From Streptomyces yatensis (GTDB taxonomy: Bacteria; Actinomycetota; Actinomycetes; Streptomycetales; Streptomycetaceae): a stretch of DNA of 64,000 nucleotides. Shown one piece after another: positions 10,749-19,488 of this stretch. The translations under genes were made by a program, and so were the position numbers. The first letter of the stretch is position 1, and each line of letters opens with the position of its first letter. The stretch lies in contig NZ_CP072941.1 of NCBI RefSeq assembly GCF_018069625.1, positions 930,001 to 994,000 on the forward strand, given 5' to 3'. A model generated the notes under the pieces. It made no database searches. It saw only the letters and a list, made by a program, of their open reading frames with translations, and was not told the origin of the DNA.

Positions 10749-12122
10749 TCAGCCGTTGGTCTTCGTCGCCGAGATCTTGCCGCCCAGGAACAGCGACTCC
10801 GAGCACTGGGACGGCGCCGGAGCCTTCACCGGCCTGCCCACCTCACGGCAGCTCACCGAGATCGTGACCTTGCCCTTGGCCGCCACCTGGATGGGGGTCA
10901 CGAAGTGGTAGTCGGAGTCGCGGAAGTTCTCCAGCGCCAGATTGAGCAGTTGTCCATCGTCACTGGAGATGACCAGCGTCCCGGCGTCGCCCTGCGGATT
11001 CTGCACCACGATGTCGGTGAGTTCGAAGCTCTTCCCGTCGGGGACCGTGTACGCGGTCCGCTCGGCGGCCCCGCCACCCACCGCGTCGCGCACCTGCACC
11101 CGTGCGCTGGTCGGGGCCGCGGGCCCGCCCGGCTCCCCGGGTTCGGCATTCGAACCGTCGGACGGGGCGCGGGACTTGCCGCCGCCGGGGCCGGTCGAGC
11201 CCCCGACCTGGCCGCCGTCCTGACCGCCGCCGCCCGACGCCCCCTGCCGGCCGCCCCGCTGTCCGTCCTGCTGTCCGTCCTGAGCTCCACCGCTCTCCTT
11301 GTCCCCCTGTTTCACGGCGGATTCGACCGCCTGCGGGGTGATCGCCTCCCGGGCGGCCGACCGTACGGTGGGGCGCAGCAGCGCGTACCAGAGGCCCACC
11401 AGGAGCGCGGCCACCAGGACGGCGGCGGCGAGCGCCCGGGGCAGCCAGCGGGGCTGGATGGCCTGTTGTTCGTAGGTGCCGTCCAGGACCAGCGGCTCAT
11501 ACGGGTCCTGACCCTCCCCCGTCCGAGGTGTCACCACCGCCTGGAACGGATGGGTGATCGGAGTGCCGCGCCACAGCCGCTGGGTGGGACGGACCCTGAG
11601 CGTGGCGAACTTGGCCTCGCCCGGTGGAACGGTCAGCTCGGCGGGCTCGAAGGCCGGCTTGGCCCGCTCGGTGGCGCCGCGTGCGCTGAGCGCCACCGGA
11701 AGCGGGGTGTTGCCGCGGTTGTCCACCGCCACCTTGTGACGGCCGCGCCAGGCGCTGGTGGAACCGCGGGGCACCAGCTCCGAGGTGACCTCGGTGAAGG
11801 GCCGCACCGTCACGCCGCGCTCCAGGACGGTGGTCTCGCTGTGTTCGCTGGTGGGCACCACCCGCAGCCCGAGCGGTATCTCCCCGGGAGCCGTCCGAGG
11901 GCTGCGGGGCGGACGCAGCTTCACGGTGGCCGTACCCGTCGCGCCCGGGTAGAGCGACAGGGTCTCCGGTTCCACGGTGGTCCAGTCGGCGCAGGGCCCG
12001 ACCACCTCGAAGCGGCACTCCTCCACGGTGGTTCCCGAGTTGAGCACTTGTACGGGGAGTTCGGCCTCGCCGCCGGGCTCGACCGCGACGGAGGACTCGT
12101 CCAGGCTCGCCGAAACACTCAT
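10749..12122 (-). CDS. Ig-like repeat membrane protein in eCIS locus
   Basis: The 457-residue protein is read from the ATG at 12122; a GTG three codons upstream is the alternative. The N-terminal ~220 residues form two beta-rich Ig-like units of the COG1470 kind (for example SLYPGATGTATVKLRPP and VPPGEAKFATLRVRP). A single hydrophobic helix follows at about 232-252 (AAAVLVAALLVGLWYALL), then a Gly/Gln-rich linker and a C-terminal beta-rich domain of about 110 residues with two Cys near the end. Lacking a signal peptide, the Ig part is probably cytoplasmic and the C-terminal domain outside. Proteins of this layout recur in actinobacterial eCIS loci; the role is unknown, possibly tethering the particle at the membrane. 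Confidence 0.65.
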   Translation of the reverse strand: MSVSASLDESSVAVEPGGEAELPVQVLNSGTTVEECRFEVVGPCADWTTVEPETLSLYPGATGTATVKLRPPRSPRTAPGEIPLGLRVVPTSEHSETTVLERGVTVRPFTEVTSELVPRGSTSAWRGRHKVAVDNRGNTPLPVALSARGATERAKPAFEPAELTVPPGEAKFATLRVRPTQRLWRGTPITHPFQAVVTPRTGEGQDPYEPLVLDGTYEQQAIQPRWLPRALAAAVLVAALLVGLWYALLRPTVRSAAREAITPQAVESAVKQGDKESGGAQDGQQDGQRGGRQGASGGGGQDGGQVGGSTGPGGGKSRAPSDGSNAEPGEPGGPAAPTSARVQVRDAVGGGAAERTAYTVPDGKSFELTDIVVQNPQGDAGTLVISSDDGQLLNLALENFRDSDYHFVTPIQVAAKGKVTISVSCREVGRPVKAPAPSQCSESLFLGGKISATKTNG

Positions 12123-12299
12123 GCCGCGCACCCTATTCTCCGGTTCATGGCGTCGGCAGCGGCCGCGCAGTCACACTTTCGGGCAATTGCGGTGCCCGGT
12201 GAGCCACGCCCAATTCCCTTGGAGAACTAGGGGGATTACTGTGGTTGGCCGTTAAAGGGAGGCGAATGTGAATGAAATGTGGAGATGACATGGACACGT

Positions 12300-12312
12300 C
12301 ATGCTCAGCATG
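12300..12312. promoter_or_regulatory. candidate operator palindrome upstream of LuxR-type gene
   Basis: CATGCT-C-AGCATG is a perfect 6-bp dyad 45 bases upstream of the regulator start, in an AT-richer intergenic stretch between two divergent eCIS genes. It is a plausible regulator site, unproven. Confidence 0.3.
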
Positions 12313-12356
12313 TTTCATCATGATCCTCCCTCAGTCGCCCGAGGGGAGAGAGCGAC

Positions 12357-12995
12357 GTGAATCAAACGACGGGAGAACGCGTTACGGTGGCGCTGCGCGC
12401 CCAAGACCCGCTGTCGCGGGCCGGAGTGGCCAGCCAACTGCGCACCCGGCCCGAGGTCAGGCTCATCGACTGGGACGAACCCGACTCACCGCAGGTCGTG
12501 GTCGTCGTCCTGGACGTTCTCGATGACGGCGCTCTACGCGTGTTGCGCCAGATTCAACGGACCAGCGCCGCGCGGGGGGTGCTGGTCACCACCCAGATCG
12601 ATGAACAGCAACTGGTCAACGCCGCGGAGTGCGGCTTCGTCGGGGTCGTCCGCCGCGCGGAGGCGACGCCGGAGCGGTTGGTGCAGGTGATCGCCGCGGT
12701 GGCGAAGGGCGAGGGCCGGGTTCCCCCGGATCTGCTGGGCAGCCTGCTCGAGCAGGTGGGTCGGCTCCAGGGCCAGGTGCTGGCGCCGAACGGGCTCAAC
12801 TTCACCGGTCTGGCCACCCGGGAGATCGAGGTGCTCCGGCTGGTCGCCGAGGGCTATGACACGGCGGATATCGCCATGAAGCTCTCCTACTCCGAACGCA
12901 CGATCAAAAACGTTCTGCACGCTGTGATGACGCGGCTGAATCTCCGTAATCGCTCCCATGCCGTGGCATACGCGCTCCGGCAGGGATTGATATGA
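12357..12995 (+). CDS. NarL/LuxR-family transcriptional regulator of eCIS locus
   Basis: The 212-residue protein starts with GTG behind GAGGGGAGAG. Residues about 8-120 form a receiver-like fold, but the usual acidic pocket and phosphorylatable Asp are not obvious (VVVVVLDVLDDG is the nearest strand), so it may act without a kinase. The C-terminal LuxR helix-turn-helix (about 148-210) is clear: LATREIEVLRLVAEGYDTAD followed by SERTIKNVLHAVMTRL. It is transcribed toward the vWA, cap and ATPase genes and away from the Ig-like gene, so control of the injection locus is likely but inferred. Confidence 0.82.
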   Translation: MNQTTGERVTVALRAQDPLSRAGVASQLRTRPEVRLIDWDEPDSPQVVVVVLDVLDDGALRVLRQIQRTSAARGVLVTTQIDEQQLVNAAECGFVGVVRRAEATPERLVQVIAAVAKGEGRVPPDLLGSLLEQVGRLQGQVLAPNGLNFTGLATREIEVLRLVAEGYDTADIAMKLSYSERTIKNVLHAVMTRLNLRNRSHAVAYALRQGLI

Positions 12996-13112
12996 GCATT
13001 GCCTCAAGGGGCAGCCGGCCCTTCCCTAAGGGCTGGCTCACCCCTCGGTGCGCCACTCCCCGGTGAAACGCGATCGTGGAGCCCGGCGCGCCGATCTCGA
13101 GTGGGGTGTTCT

Positions 13113-15971
13113 GTGCGTTCTGTGCGCGGGTTCCAGCACTTTCGACCGATTGCCGGGGTACATGGTGACGCGCGGGCTCGCGCGTCGCGCGTCGGCACGC
13201 TGACCGCCGTTCTGCTCCTGATGATCAGCGTCGTACCGGGCGCGGCCGCGGGCAAGCGGGCGGCCGCGGAGGGTCCGGCGGTCACCCCGGCCGTGGTGGA
13301 CGAGCCGCTCGACCCGGGTGACGCGCTGACCGTGGACAAGAAGGTGCGCACACCGGTGGTCCCACCCCGGCCGGATGTGGTGCTGCTGGTCGACGGCACG
13401 GGCAGCATGCAGCCCACCATCGACAACGTCCAGGCCAACCTGGAACAGATCACCAGCAAGGTACGTGAGCAGCAGCCCGACTCCCGCTTCGCCGTCGCCA
13501 CCTACGGAGACCAACAGGTCGACGGCGAGCGGGTGTTCACCGTGCTCCAGGGGCTGACGGACGACCTCGACGACGTACGCGCGGGCGTCGACCGGCTCAC
13601 CGACGACCGCGGCTCGTACAGCCCCGGGCCCGCCGAGGACTGGATCAACGGTCTGTGGCAGATCGCCAACGGAGCGAGCGGCACCTTCCGGGAGGGCGCC
13701 AGCCCCGTCGTCGTCCTCGTCGGCGACGCCTCCAGCCATGACCCCAGCAAGGGGCATTCGCTCACCGATGGCATCAACGCGCTGAAGGACGGGGGCGTTC
13801 GCGTCCTGGCCGTGGATGTGGCGACCGAGCTCGGCGACGGCCTGAACGGCAACGGCGACAACGGCAACGGCCCGGGCCAGAACCAGGAGCCGACACACGA
13901 CCCCGATCAGGCGACCAAGGTCGTCCGGGCCACGGGCGGCAGGCTCTTCCAGGACATCGAGGCCGACGAGGTGGCCGACACGGTGGCGGAGGGGCTGACC
14001 AATCTGCCCACCACCGTCGGCTATCAGACCTTCGGCTGCGACCCCGCCCTCTCGGTCACCCTGGATCCGGCCACCCGGCAGGTGACCAGCGGTGAGGTGG
14101 CCACGTTCACCGAAACCATCACGGTGGCGGACGACGCGCCGCAGGGCGCCACCGTGCACTGTGGCGTGCAGTTCCTGCTCGACGGCAAACCACCGACCGG
14201 GCAGATGCCGGACGACGTGGTACCCGCCCGGGAATTCCGTGGTCAGCCGGGGAACGGGAACAGCCAGGACCTCCCGGGCACCCCGCATGAGGGCGACACC
14301 GGCGCGAGCGGCGACACCGGCGCAAGCGGCGACACCGGCTCAGGCCCCGACGGCGGCGGATCGGTCGCGGGGGCCATCGGCGGCGCGGTGGGCGGCACCG
14401 ACGACGGCGGGAACGGCGGACTCATCGGCGGCGCTGCCGGTGGTGTGTCGAGCGGATCCGACGGCTGCGGCGGCGGTTCGATCGCCGGCCTGGCAGTGGG
14501 CGGTGTCGGAGGCTCGGACAACGGAGGCAACGGCGGGGTGATCGCCGGGGTGCTGGGCGGACTCATCGGAGGGTCCGGCGGTGACTGCGGCGGCGAGGCG
14601 AACGGCGGTTCCGGAGCCGGGGGCAACGGTGCGGGCGGCGGTTCCGTGGCCGGGGTCATCGGCGGTGTGATCGGCGGAGCCGACGGCGGCCAGAACGCCG
14701 GGGTCATCGGCGGGCTGCTCGGCGGAGCCACCAGCGGGAGCGGCGGGGAGATCGGCGGCCAGCAGAACGGCGGCCAGAACGCGGGCGGCCAACAGAACGG
14801 CGGCCAGAACGGGGGCGGGCAGAACGGTGGCCAGATCGGCGGGGACCAGAACGGGGGCCAGCAAAACGGCGGTCAAAACGGCGGGGATCAAAACGGCGGC
14901 CAGAATGGTGGCGACCAGAACGGCGGACAGCAAAACGGCGGCCAGAACGGCGGGGATCAAAACGGGGGCCAGCAAAACGGCGGTCAGAACGGCGGCCCCG
15001 GCGGCGGGGACGGCGGTGACGACCCCACCCCCGAGGACTACCAGCAGCACATCAGCATCACCGTCAACGATGTGACCGCCCCCGTCGTCACCGTGGACGA
15101 CCGCACCATCGAGGCCACCGACGACAACGGCACCGAGGTCGACTTCACCGCCACCGCCCAGGACGCGGTCGACGGCGATCTGCCCGTCAGCTGCGATCCG
15201 CCCCCCGGTTCGCGCTTCCCGGTCGGCAGGACGCGGGTCAGCTGCACCGCCACCGACTCGTCCGGCAACACCGGCACCGGCACGGCGACCTTCACCGTGC
15301 TCCCGGCCCCCGTGCCGGACGAGGCGGATCTCGCCGTCACCACCACCGTCGGCCCCACGCCGACCTACGCCGGGCTGCGGGCCGGGGCCCGCCTCACCCT
15401 CACCAACGCCGGTCCCAAGGCGGCCACGAACGTCGTGGTCACCACCGCCTGGCCCCGTACCGAGGACGCGGACGACCGCGACCTGTCCACGCTGTCGGGC
15501 TGCACCCGGACCACCCCGTGCACCATCGCGCCGGGCGGACGGATCACCGTGACCCAGACGGCCGTCTACCGCACCGCGATCCGCGGTGATCTGAAGGTCT
15601 CCGTCAGCGGTTCGCCACGCGATCCCCGGCGCGCCGACAACACGGACACGGCCCGCGTCCAGGTGCTGCAACCCAAGCTGACCGTCACCCCCAAGGTCGC
15701 CCGCCCCGGCGATGTGGCGGTGGCCCGCGGCAAGGACTTCCCGCCCGGCGCCACGGTCGCGCTCAGCTGGAATCCGGGCGTCACCGCGGCCCGGTCGACC
15801 GTACGGGTGGGTCGCGACGGCACGTTCGAGGCCCAGGTGCTGGTGCTGCGCAAGGACCGGCTCGGTCCCCGCACCCTCCGCGCCGCGGTGACGGGGCTCG
15901 AGCGGCTGGAGAAGCCCGTGCTCGTCGTACGGCGCAATCTGCAGCCGCCCGACTTCGCCGGCCGGGGGTGA
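13113..15971 (+). CDS. secreted vWA protein with Gly-rich and QNGG repeats, HYR-like domain
   Basis: The start is uncertain; in-frame GTG codons at 13101, 13113 and 13122 all lead into one signal peptide (LTAVLLLMISVVPGAAA). From 13113 the protein has 952 residues. A von Willebrand A domain covers about 88-300 with the MIDAS variant DGTGS beginning at D94. It is followed by a beta domain, a collagen-like GDTGAS triplet, Gly-zipper-like repeats (GGSVAGVIGGVIGG type) interspersed with Cys, and a long array of QNGG units (about residues 548-630). After this come an HYR-like domain with VSCTATDSSGNTGT, then DUF11-like and Ig-like repeats. It should be exported and adhesive or matrix-forming. Its place between regulator and cap gene suggests a link with the injection system, but none is known to me. 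Confidence 0.75.
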   Translation: MRSVRGFQHFRPIAGVHGDARARASRVGTLTAVLLLMISVVPGAAAGKRAAAEGPAVTPAVVDEPLDPGDALTVDKKVRTPVVPPRPDVVLLVDGTGSMQPTIDNVQANLEQITSKVREQQPDSRFAVATYGDQQVDGERVFTVLQGLTDDLDDVRAGVDRLTDDRGSYSPGPAEDWINGLWQIANGASGTFREGASPVVVLVGDASSHDPSKGHSLTDGINALKDGGVRVLAVDVATELGDGLNGNGDNGNGPGQNQEPTHDPDQATKVVRATGGRLFQDIEADEVADTVAEGLTNLPTTVGYQTFGCDPALSVTLDPATRQVTSGEVATFTETITVADDAPQGATVHCGVQFLLDGKPPTGQMPDDVVPAREFRGQPGNGNSQDLPGTPHEGDTGASGDTGASGDTGSGPDGGGSVAGAIGGAVGGTDDGGNGGLIGGAAGGVSSGSDGCGGGSIAGLAVGGVGGSDNGGNGGVIAGVLGGLIGGSGGDCGGEANGGSGAGGNGAGGGSVAGVIGGVIGGADGGQNAGVIGGLLGGATSGSGGEIGGQQNGGQNAGGQQNGGQNGGGQNGGQIGGDQNGGQQNGGQNGGDQNGGQNGGDQNGGQQNGGQNGGDQNGGQQNGGQNGGPGGGDGGDDPTPEDYQQHISITVNDVTAPVVTVDDRTIEATDDNGTEVDFTATAQDAVDGDLPVSCDPPPGSRFPVGRTRVSCTATDSSGNTGTGTATFTVLPAPVPDEADLAVTTTVGPTPTYAGLRAGARLTLTNAGPKAATNVVVTTAWPRTEDADDRDLSTLSGCTRTTPCTIAPGGRITVTQTAVYRTAIRGDLKVSVSGSPRDPRRADNTDTARVQVLQPKLTVTPKVARPGDVAVARGKDFPPGATVALSWNPGVTAARSTVRVGRDGTFEAQVLVLRKDRLGPRTLRAAVTGLERLEKPVLVVRRNLQPPDFAGRG
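14755..15000 (+). repeat. coding tandem repeats of the QNGG type
   Basis: The coding strand repeats 12- to 15-base units such as CAGAACGGCGGC and GACCAGAACGGC about twenty times, encoding (Q)QNGGQNGGD runs. Units vary at synonymous sites, so the array is not a recent amplification, but length variation between strains is expected. Confidence 0.85.
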
Positions 15972-15978
15972 GAGATCC

Positions 15979-16674
15979 GTGATCCACGAGGTCGACGAGG
16001 CGCTGCGCGCCATGTTCCGGGCCGAGGCCCTGGCGGGCGGCCAGGTGACCGTGGTCTTCGACGCCCCCACCCGCGACTGGGCCGCCAAGGTCAACGCCCC
16101 CACCGTCAATCTCTATCTGTACGACATCCGCGAGGACATGCGGCGCCGGGAGCGCGGTCTGCTCAATGAGTACGACGAGCAGGGCGCCATCGTGGCCCGG
16201 CGCCGCCCGCCCCGGTACTTCAAACTCTCGTACCTCATCACCGCGTGGACCAGGCGCCCCGAGGACGAACACCGGCTGCTCTCCTCGCTGCTGTCCTGTC
16301 TGCTGCGGTACGAGGCCCTGCCCGCCGAGCGGCTCACCGGCACGCTCGCCGAGCTCGGCGTCTCCGTGCCCATGACGGTCGCGCTGCCGCCGCCCGAGGA
16401 CCGGTCGTTCGCCGATGTGTGGAGCGCGCTCGGGGGCGAACTCAAGCCGTCGCTCGACCTGGTGGTGAGTGTGCCGGTCACCGAATCGCCCGTCTATCCG
16501 GCCGGTCCGCAGGTGGGCGAGGAGGGGGTGCGCCTGGGCTTCTCGGACTCCTCACGGGACGCCCCCGCGCCCGCGGCGCCCACGCAGCCGATGCCGGGCG
16601 GCGCCGAGCTGCCGGTGTACGGGGCCCGTCGCACCGGTATCGCCTCCCGCGTGGCCGAAGAGCACACGGAATGA
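15979..16674 (+). CDS. cis16: eCIS cap/terminator protein, DUF4255 (Cis16/Afp16-like)
   Basis: The 231-residue protein has the DUF4255 pattern: an N-terminal MIHEVDEALRAMF helix, the strand VNLYLYDIRED, then PRYFKLSYLITAWT and EHRLLSSLLSCLLRYEALP. DUF4255 proteins such as Afp16/Pvc16 sit at the distal end of the tail tube and sheath and stop their growth. The C-terminal ~50 residues are Pro/Ala-rich and probably disordered. It overlaps the AAA+ gene by four bases (ATGA), a pairing conserved in eCIS loci. Confidence 0.88.
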   Translation: MIHEVDEALRAMFRAEALAGGQVTVVFDAPTRDWAAKVNAPTVNLYLYDIREDMRRRERGLLNEYDEQGAIVARRRPPRYFKLSYLITAWTRRPEDEHRLLSSLLSCLLRYEALPAERLTGTLAELGVSVPMTVALPPPEDRSFADVWSALGGELKPSLDLVVSVPVTESPVYPAGPQVGEEGVRLGFSDSSRDAPAPAAPTQPMPGGAELPVYGARRTGIASRVAEEHTE

Positions 16675-18785
16675 GGAGCACGACGGACGCGGAGACAGGG
16701 ACACCGAACCCGAGCCTGCGCCATCTCCTCGACCGCGCCATCCTCGTCGAACAGCGGATACGGCGCGCCGTCCACGCCCGTCAGCTCACCGACCCCAACC
16801 CCGACGACGCCTTCCGCGGCCTCTATCTCAGCGACGAGACCATCCACCGGCTTCTCGACTCCGGACGCTCCCCCGATTCCGCCGCCCCCGACGGCACCGC
16901 CACCCCCGACACCACCGACGCCGCTCTGCTCGCCGAGACCGAGGCGCGCGCCGACGCCGCGGCCCGCGCGGGCCGACCGACCCGGCTGAGCGCCCTGGCC
17001 CACGACTTCGGCCTCCCCGCACTCGATGTGGAGATCCTGCTGATCGCGCTCATCCCGGATCTGGACGATCGTTTCGAGCGGTTCTACGGCTATCTCAACG
17101 ACGATGTCACCCGTCGTCGGCCCGCCATCGGTCTCGCCCTCAGCCTGTGCGGGCTCTCCGCCGCCGACGCGGCCGCACGGGCCGGGCTGAGCCCGCAGGC
17201 CCCGCTGCGCGCGGGCGGTCTGCTGCTGGTCGAGGAGCCGGACCGCCCGTTCCTGGCCCGTGCGCTCCGCGTCCCCGACCGGGTCACGGCGCACCTTCTC
17301 GGCGATGACACACCCGATCCGCGCATCGTCGAACTGCTCGCCCCGTGGCAGGACGTGTCCGGCGTCGGCGATCCGGCGCCGCTCGCCCGCGCCCTCGCCT
17401 CCGGTGACCCCCTGGCGTATCTACGGGAGGACCAGGGCGGCGCGGGCACGGCGCTGGGAGCCTCCGCCCTCGCCCGGGCGGGCCACGGCGTCCTCGGCGT
17501 CGACCTGGAGCGCCTCGCCCGCGACCCCCACCCCTCCGAGGCGGTGCGGATCCTCTCCCGAGAGGCCCGACTCACCTCCTCGGGTCTGGTGTGCGGTCCG
17601 ATCGACGCCCTGATCCGCGACAAACCCGAGGTCATCCGGCTGGTGGCCGACACCCCGCTCCCCGTCGTGCTGGCCGGCCGCGCCCCCTGGGACGCCGCGT
17701 GGTCCTCCCGTCCGCCGCTGCTGCTGCATGCCCCACGGGTGGAACCCCCGGCCCGGGCGGCGCTCTGGTCGGACGCCTACCGCGCCCCGCTCCCCGCGGA
17801 CCTCGACCTCACCCGCCTGCTCTCCCCGTTCCTCCTCACCCCCGACCAGATCACCCGGGCCGCCCGGGGCGCCGCCCAGAGCGCGGCGCTGGACGGCGGC
17901 ACCCTCCATCCCGACCACATCCGCGCCGGGGCCCGCGCCCAGAACGCGGCGGGCCTCGACCGCCTCGCCCGCCGCATCGAACCGGCCGTGGGCTGGTCCG
18001 ACCTCGTACTCCCTCCGGGCACCCTCGCCCAGCTCCATGAACTCACCGCCCGCGCCCGCCACCGCGACCGGGTCCTGGGCGAATGGGGCATGCGGCCGGG
18101 CGGTGGCCGGGGACGCGGTGTCACGGCCCTCTTCGCGGGGGACTCCGGTACCGGCAAGACGATGTCGGCCGAGGTGATCGCCGCCGACCTGGGCCTGGAC
18201 CTCTACACGGTCGATCTGGCCACCGTCATCGACAAATACGTGGGCGAGACCGAGAAGAACCTGGAGCGCATCTTCTCCGAGGCCGCCGGCATCAACGGTG
18301 TTCTGCTCTTCGACGAGGCCGACGCCATCTTCGGCAAGCGCTCGGAGGTCAAGGACGCGCATGACCGTTACGCCAACGTCGAGAGCGCGTACCTCCTCCA
18401 GCGCATGGAGACCTTCGACGGCCTGGCCATCCTCGCCACCAACCTCCGCGCCAACCTCGACGACGCGTTCACCCGCCGCCTCGACCTCGTCATCGACTTC
18501 CCCCTCCCCGACGCCGACCACCGCCGCCTGCTGTGGGACCGCTCCCTGGGCACCGCCCTCCCCCGCTCCACCGATCTGGACCTGGACTTCTGCGCCGAGT
18601 CCTTCGAACTGGCGGGCGGCAACATCCGCTCGGTGGCCGTCACCGCCGCCTACCTCGCGGCCGAGTCCGGCAACCCGGTGACCATGCCCGACCTCATCCA
18701 CGCACTGCAGCGCGAATACCAGAAACTGGGCCGCCTGACCCTGGCCTCGGAATTCGGCCCGTACATGTCCCTGCTGACGGACTGA
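16671..18785 (+). CDS. cis15: eCIS AAA+ ATPase (Cis15/Afp15-like)
   Basis: The 704-residue protein has an N-terminal helical half and a C-terminal AAA+ module. Walker A is GDSGTGKT at residues 491-498. Walker B is LLFDEADAIFG with D548-E549. An arginine-finger region DDAFTRRLD and a sensor 2 region with GGNIRSVAV follow. This matches the ATPase found in all eCIS loci (Afp15/Pvc15), thought to assist assembly or cargo loading. Its start overlaps the cap gene's stop. It is the last gene of arm A. Confidence 0.93.
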   Translation: MRSTTDAETGTPNPSLRHLLDRAILVEQRIRRAVHARQLTDPNPDDAFRGLYLSDETIHRLLDSGRSPDSAAPDGTATPDTTDAALLAETEARADAAARAGRPTRLSALAHDFGLPALDVEILLIALIPDLDDRFERFYGYLNDDVTRRRPAIGLALSLCGLSAADAAARAGLSPQAPLRAGGLLLVEEPDRPFLARALRVPDRVTAHLLGDDTPDPRIVELLAPWQDVSGVGDPAPLARALASGDPLAYLREDQGGAGTALGASALARAGHGVLGVDLERLARDPHPSEAVRILSREARLTSSGLVCGPIDALIRDKPEVIRLVADTPLPVVLAGRAPWDAAWSSRPPLLLHAPRVEPPARAALWSDAYRAPLPADLDLTRLLSPFLLTPDQITRAARGAAQSAALDGGTLHPDHIRAGARAQNAAGLDRLARRIEPAVGWSDLVLPPGTLAQLHELTARARHRDRVLGEWGMRPGGGRGRGVTALFAGDSGTGKTMSAEVIAADLGLDLYTVDLATVIDKYVGETEKNLERIFSEAAGINGVLLFDEADAIFGKRSEVKDAHDRYANVESAYLLQRMETFDGLAILATNLRANLDDAFTRRLDLVIDFPLPDADHRRLLWDRSLGTALPRSTDLDLDFCAESFELAGGNIRSVAVTAAYLAAESGNPVTMPDLIHALQREYQKLGRLTLASEFGPYMSLLTD

Positions 18786-18870
18786 CGGACCGGGTGGCGG
18801 GCCCGGTGCACCACTACGGCCGCGAAAATCACTGGCCGGATCGCATCGGCCACCGCCACCCTGGTGGACC

Positions 18871-19476
18871 ATGGAACAACCGATCGGCCCGCCCCGCCAC
18901 CAGATCCGTGCCCGGCACACCGCCTCCACGGTCACCGTGTACCAGGCATACGGTCCCCATATCGGCCTGCCCGCGGCTCGCGACGGCGGGTTCCCGGCCG
19001 CCTGGAAGCGGGACCGGATGACATGGGTCAAACCGTCGTTCCTCTGGATGATGTACCGCTGCGGCTGGGGCGAGAAGGAAGGGCAGGAGACCGTCCTGGC
19101 CGTCGACATCACCCGTGAGGGTTTCGAGTGGGCGCTGCGCAACGCCTGCCTGTCCCACTACGTACGCGGCTTCCACTCCGACGAGGCGTCCTGGAGAGGG
19201 CAGTTGCGCCAGGCTCCCTCGCGTGTGCAGTGGGACCCCGAGCGGGATCTGCTGCTGCGGCCGCTCCCCCACCGCTCGCTGCAGTTGGGTCTCGCGGGTG
19301 AGGCGGCCCGGCGATACGCGGACGAGTGGACGGTCGCCGTCCGCGACGTCACCCCACTCGCCCGCGAGATCCACACGCTCGTCCGCGAGGGCGACCTGGA
19401 GGCGGCCGCCCCGTTGCTGCCCCAGGAGCCGCCGTATCCGACCGCCGACGGATTGCTGACGCATCTGCGCGCCTAG
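18871..19476 (+). CDS. DUF4291 family protein
   Basis: The 201-residue protein shows the DUF4291 pattern throughout: IRARHTASTVTVYQAY near the N-terminus, MTWVKPSFLWMMYRCGW in the middle, and QWDPERDLLLRPLPHRSLQ followed by a conserved helix. The family is widespread and its function is not known. The gene lies between the two arms of the injection locus, but DUF4291 is not an eCIS family, so the neighbourhood is probably accidental. Its stop is only 12 bases from the convergent sulfatase stop. Confidence 0.88.
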   Translation: MEQPIGPPRHQIRARHTASTVTVYQAYGPHIGLPAARDGGFPAAWKRDRMTWVKPSFLWMMYRCGWGEKEGQETVLAVDITREGFEWALRNACLSHYVRGFHSDEASWRGQLRQAPSRVQWDPERDLLLRPLPHRSLQLGLAGEAARRYADEWTVAVRDVTPLAREIHTLVREGDLEAAAPLLPQEPPYPTADGLLTHLRA

Positions 19477-19488
19477 GACCACCGAGGG

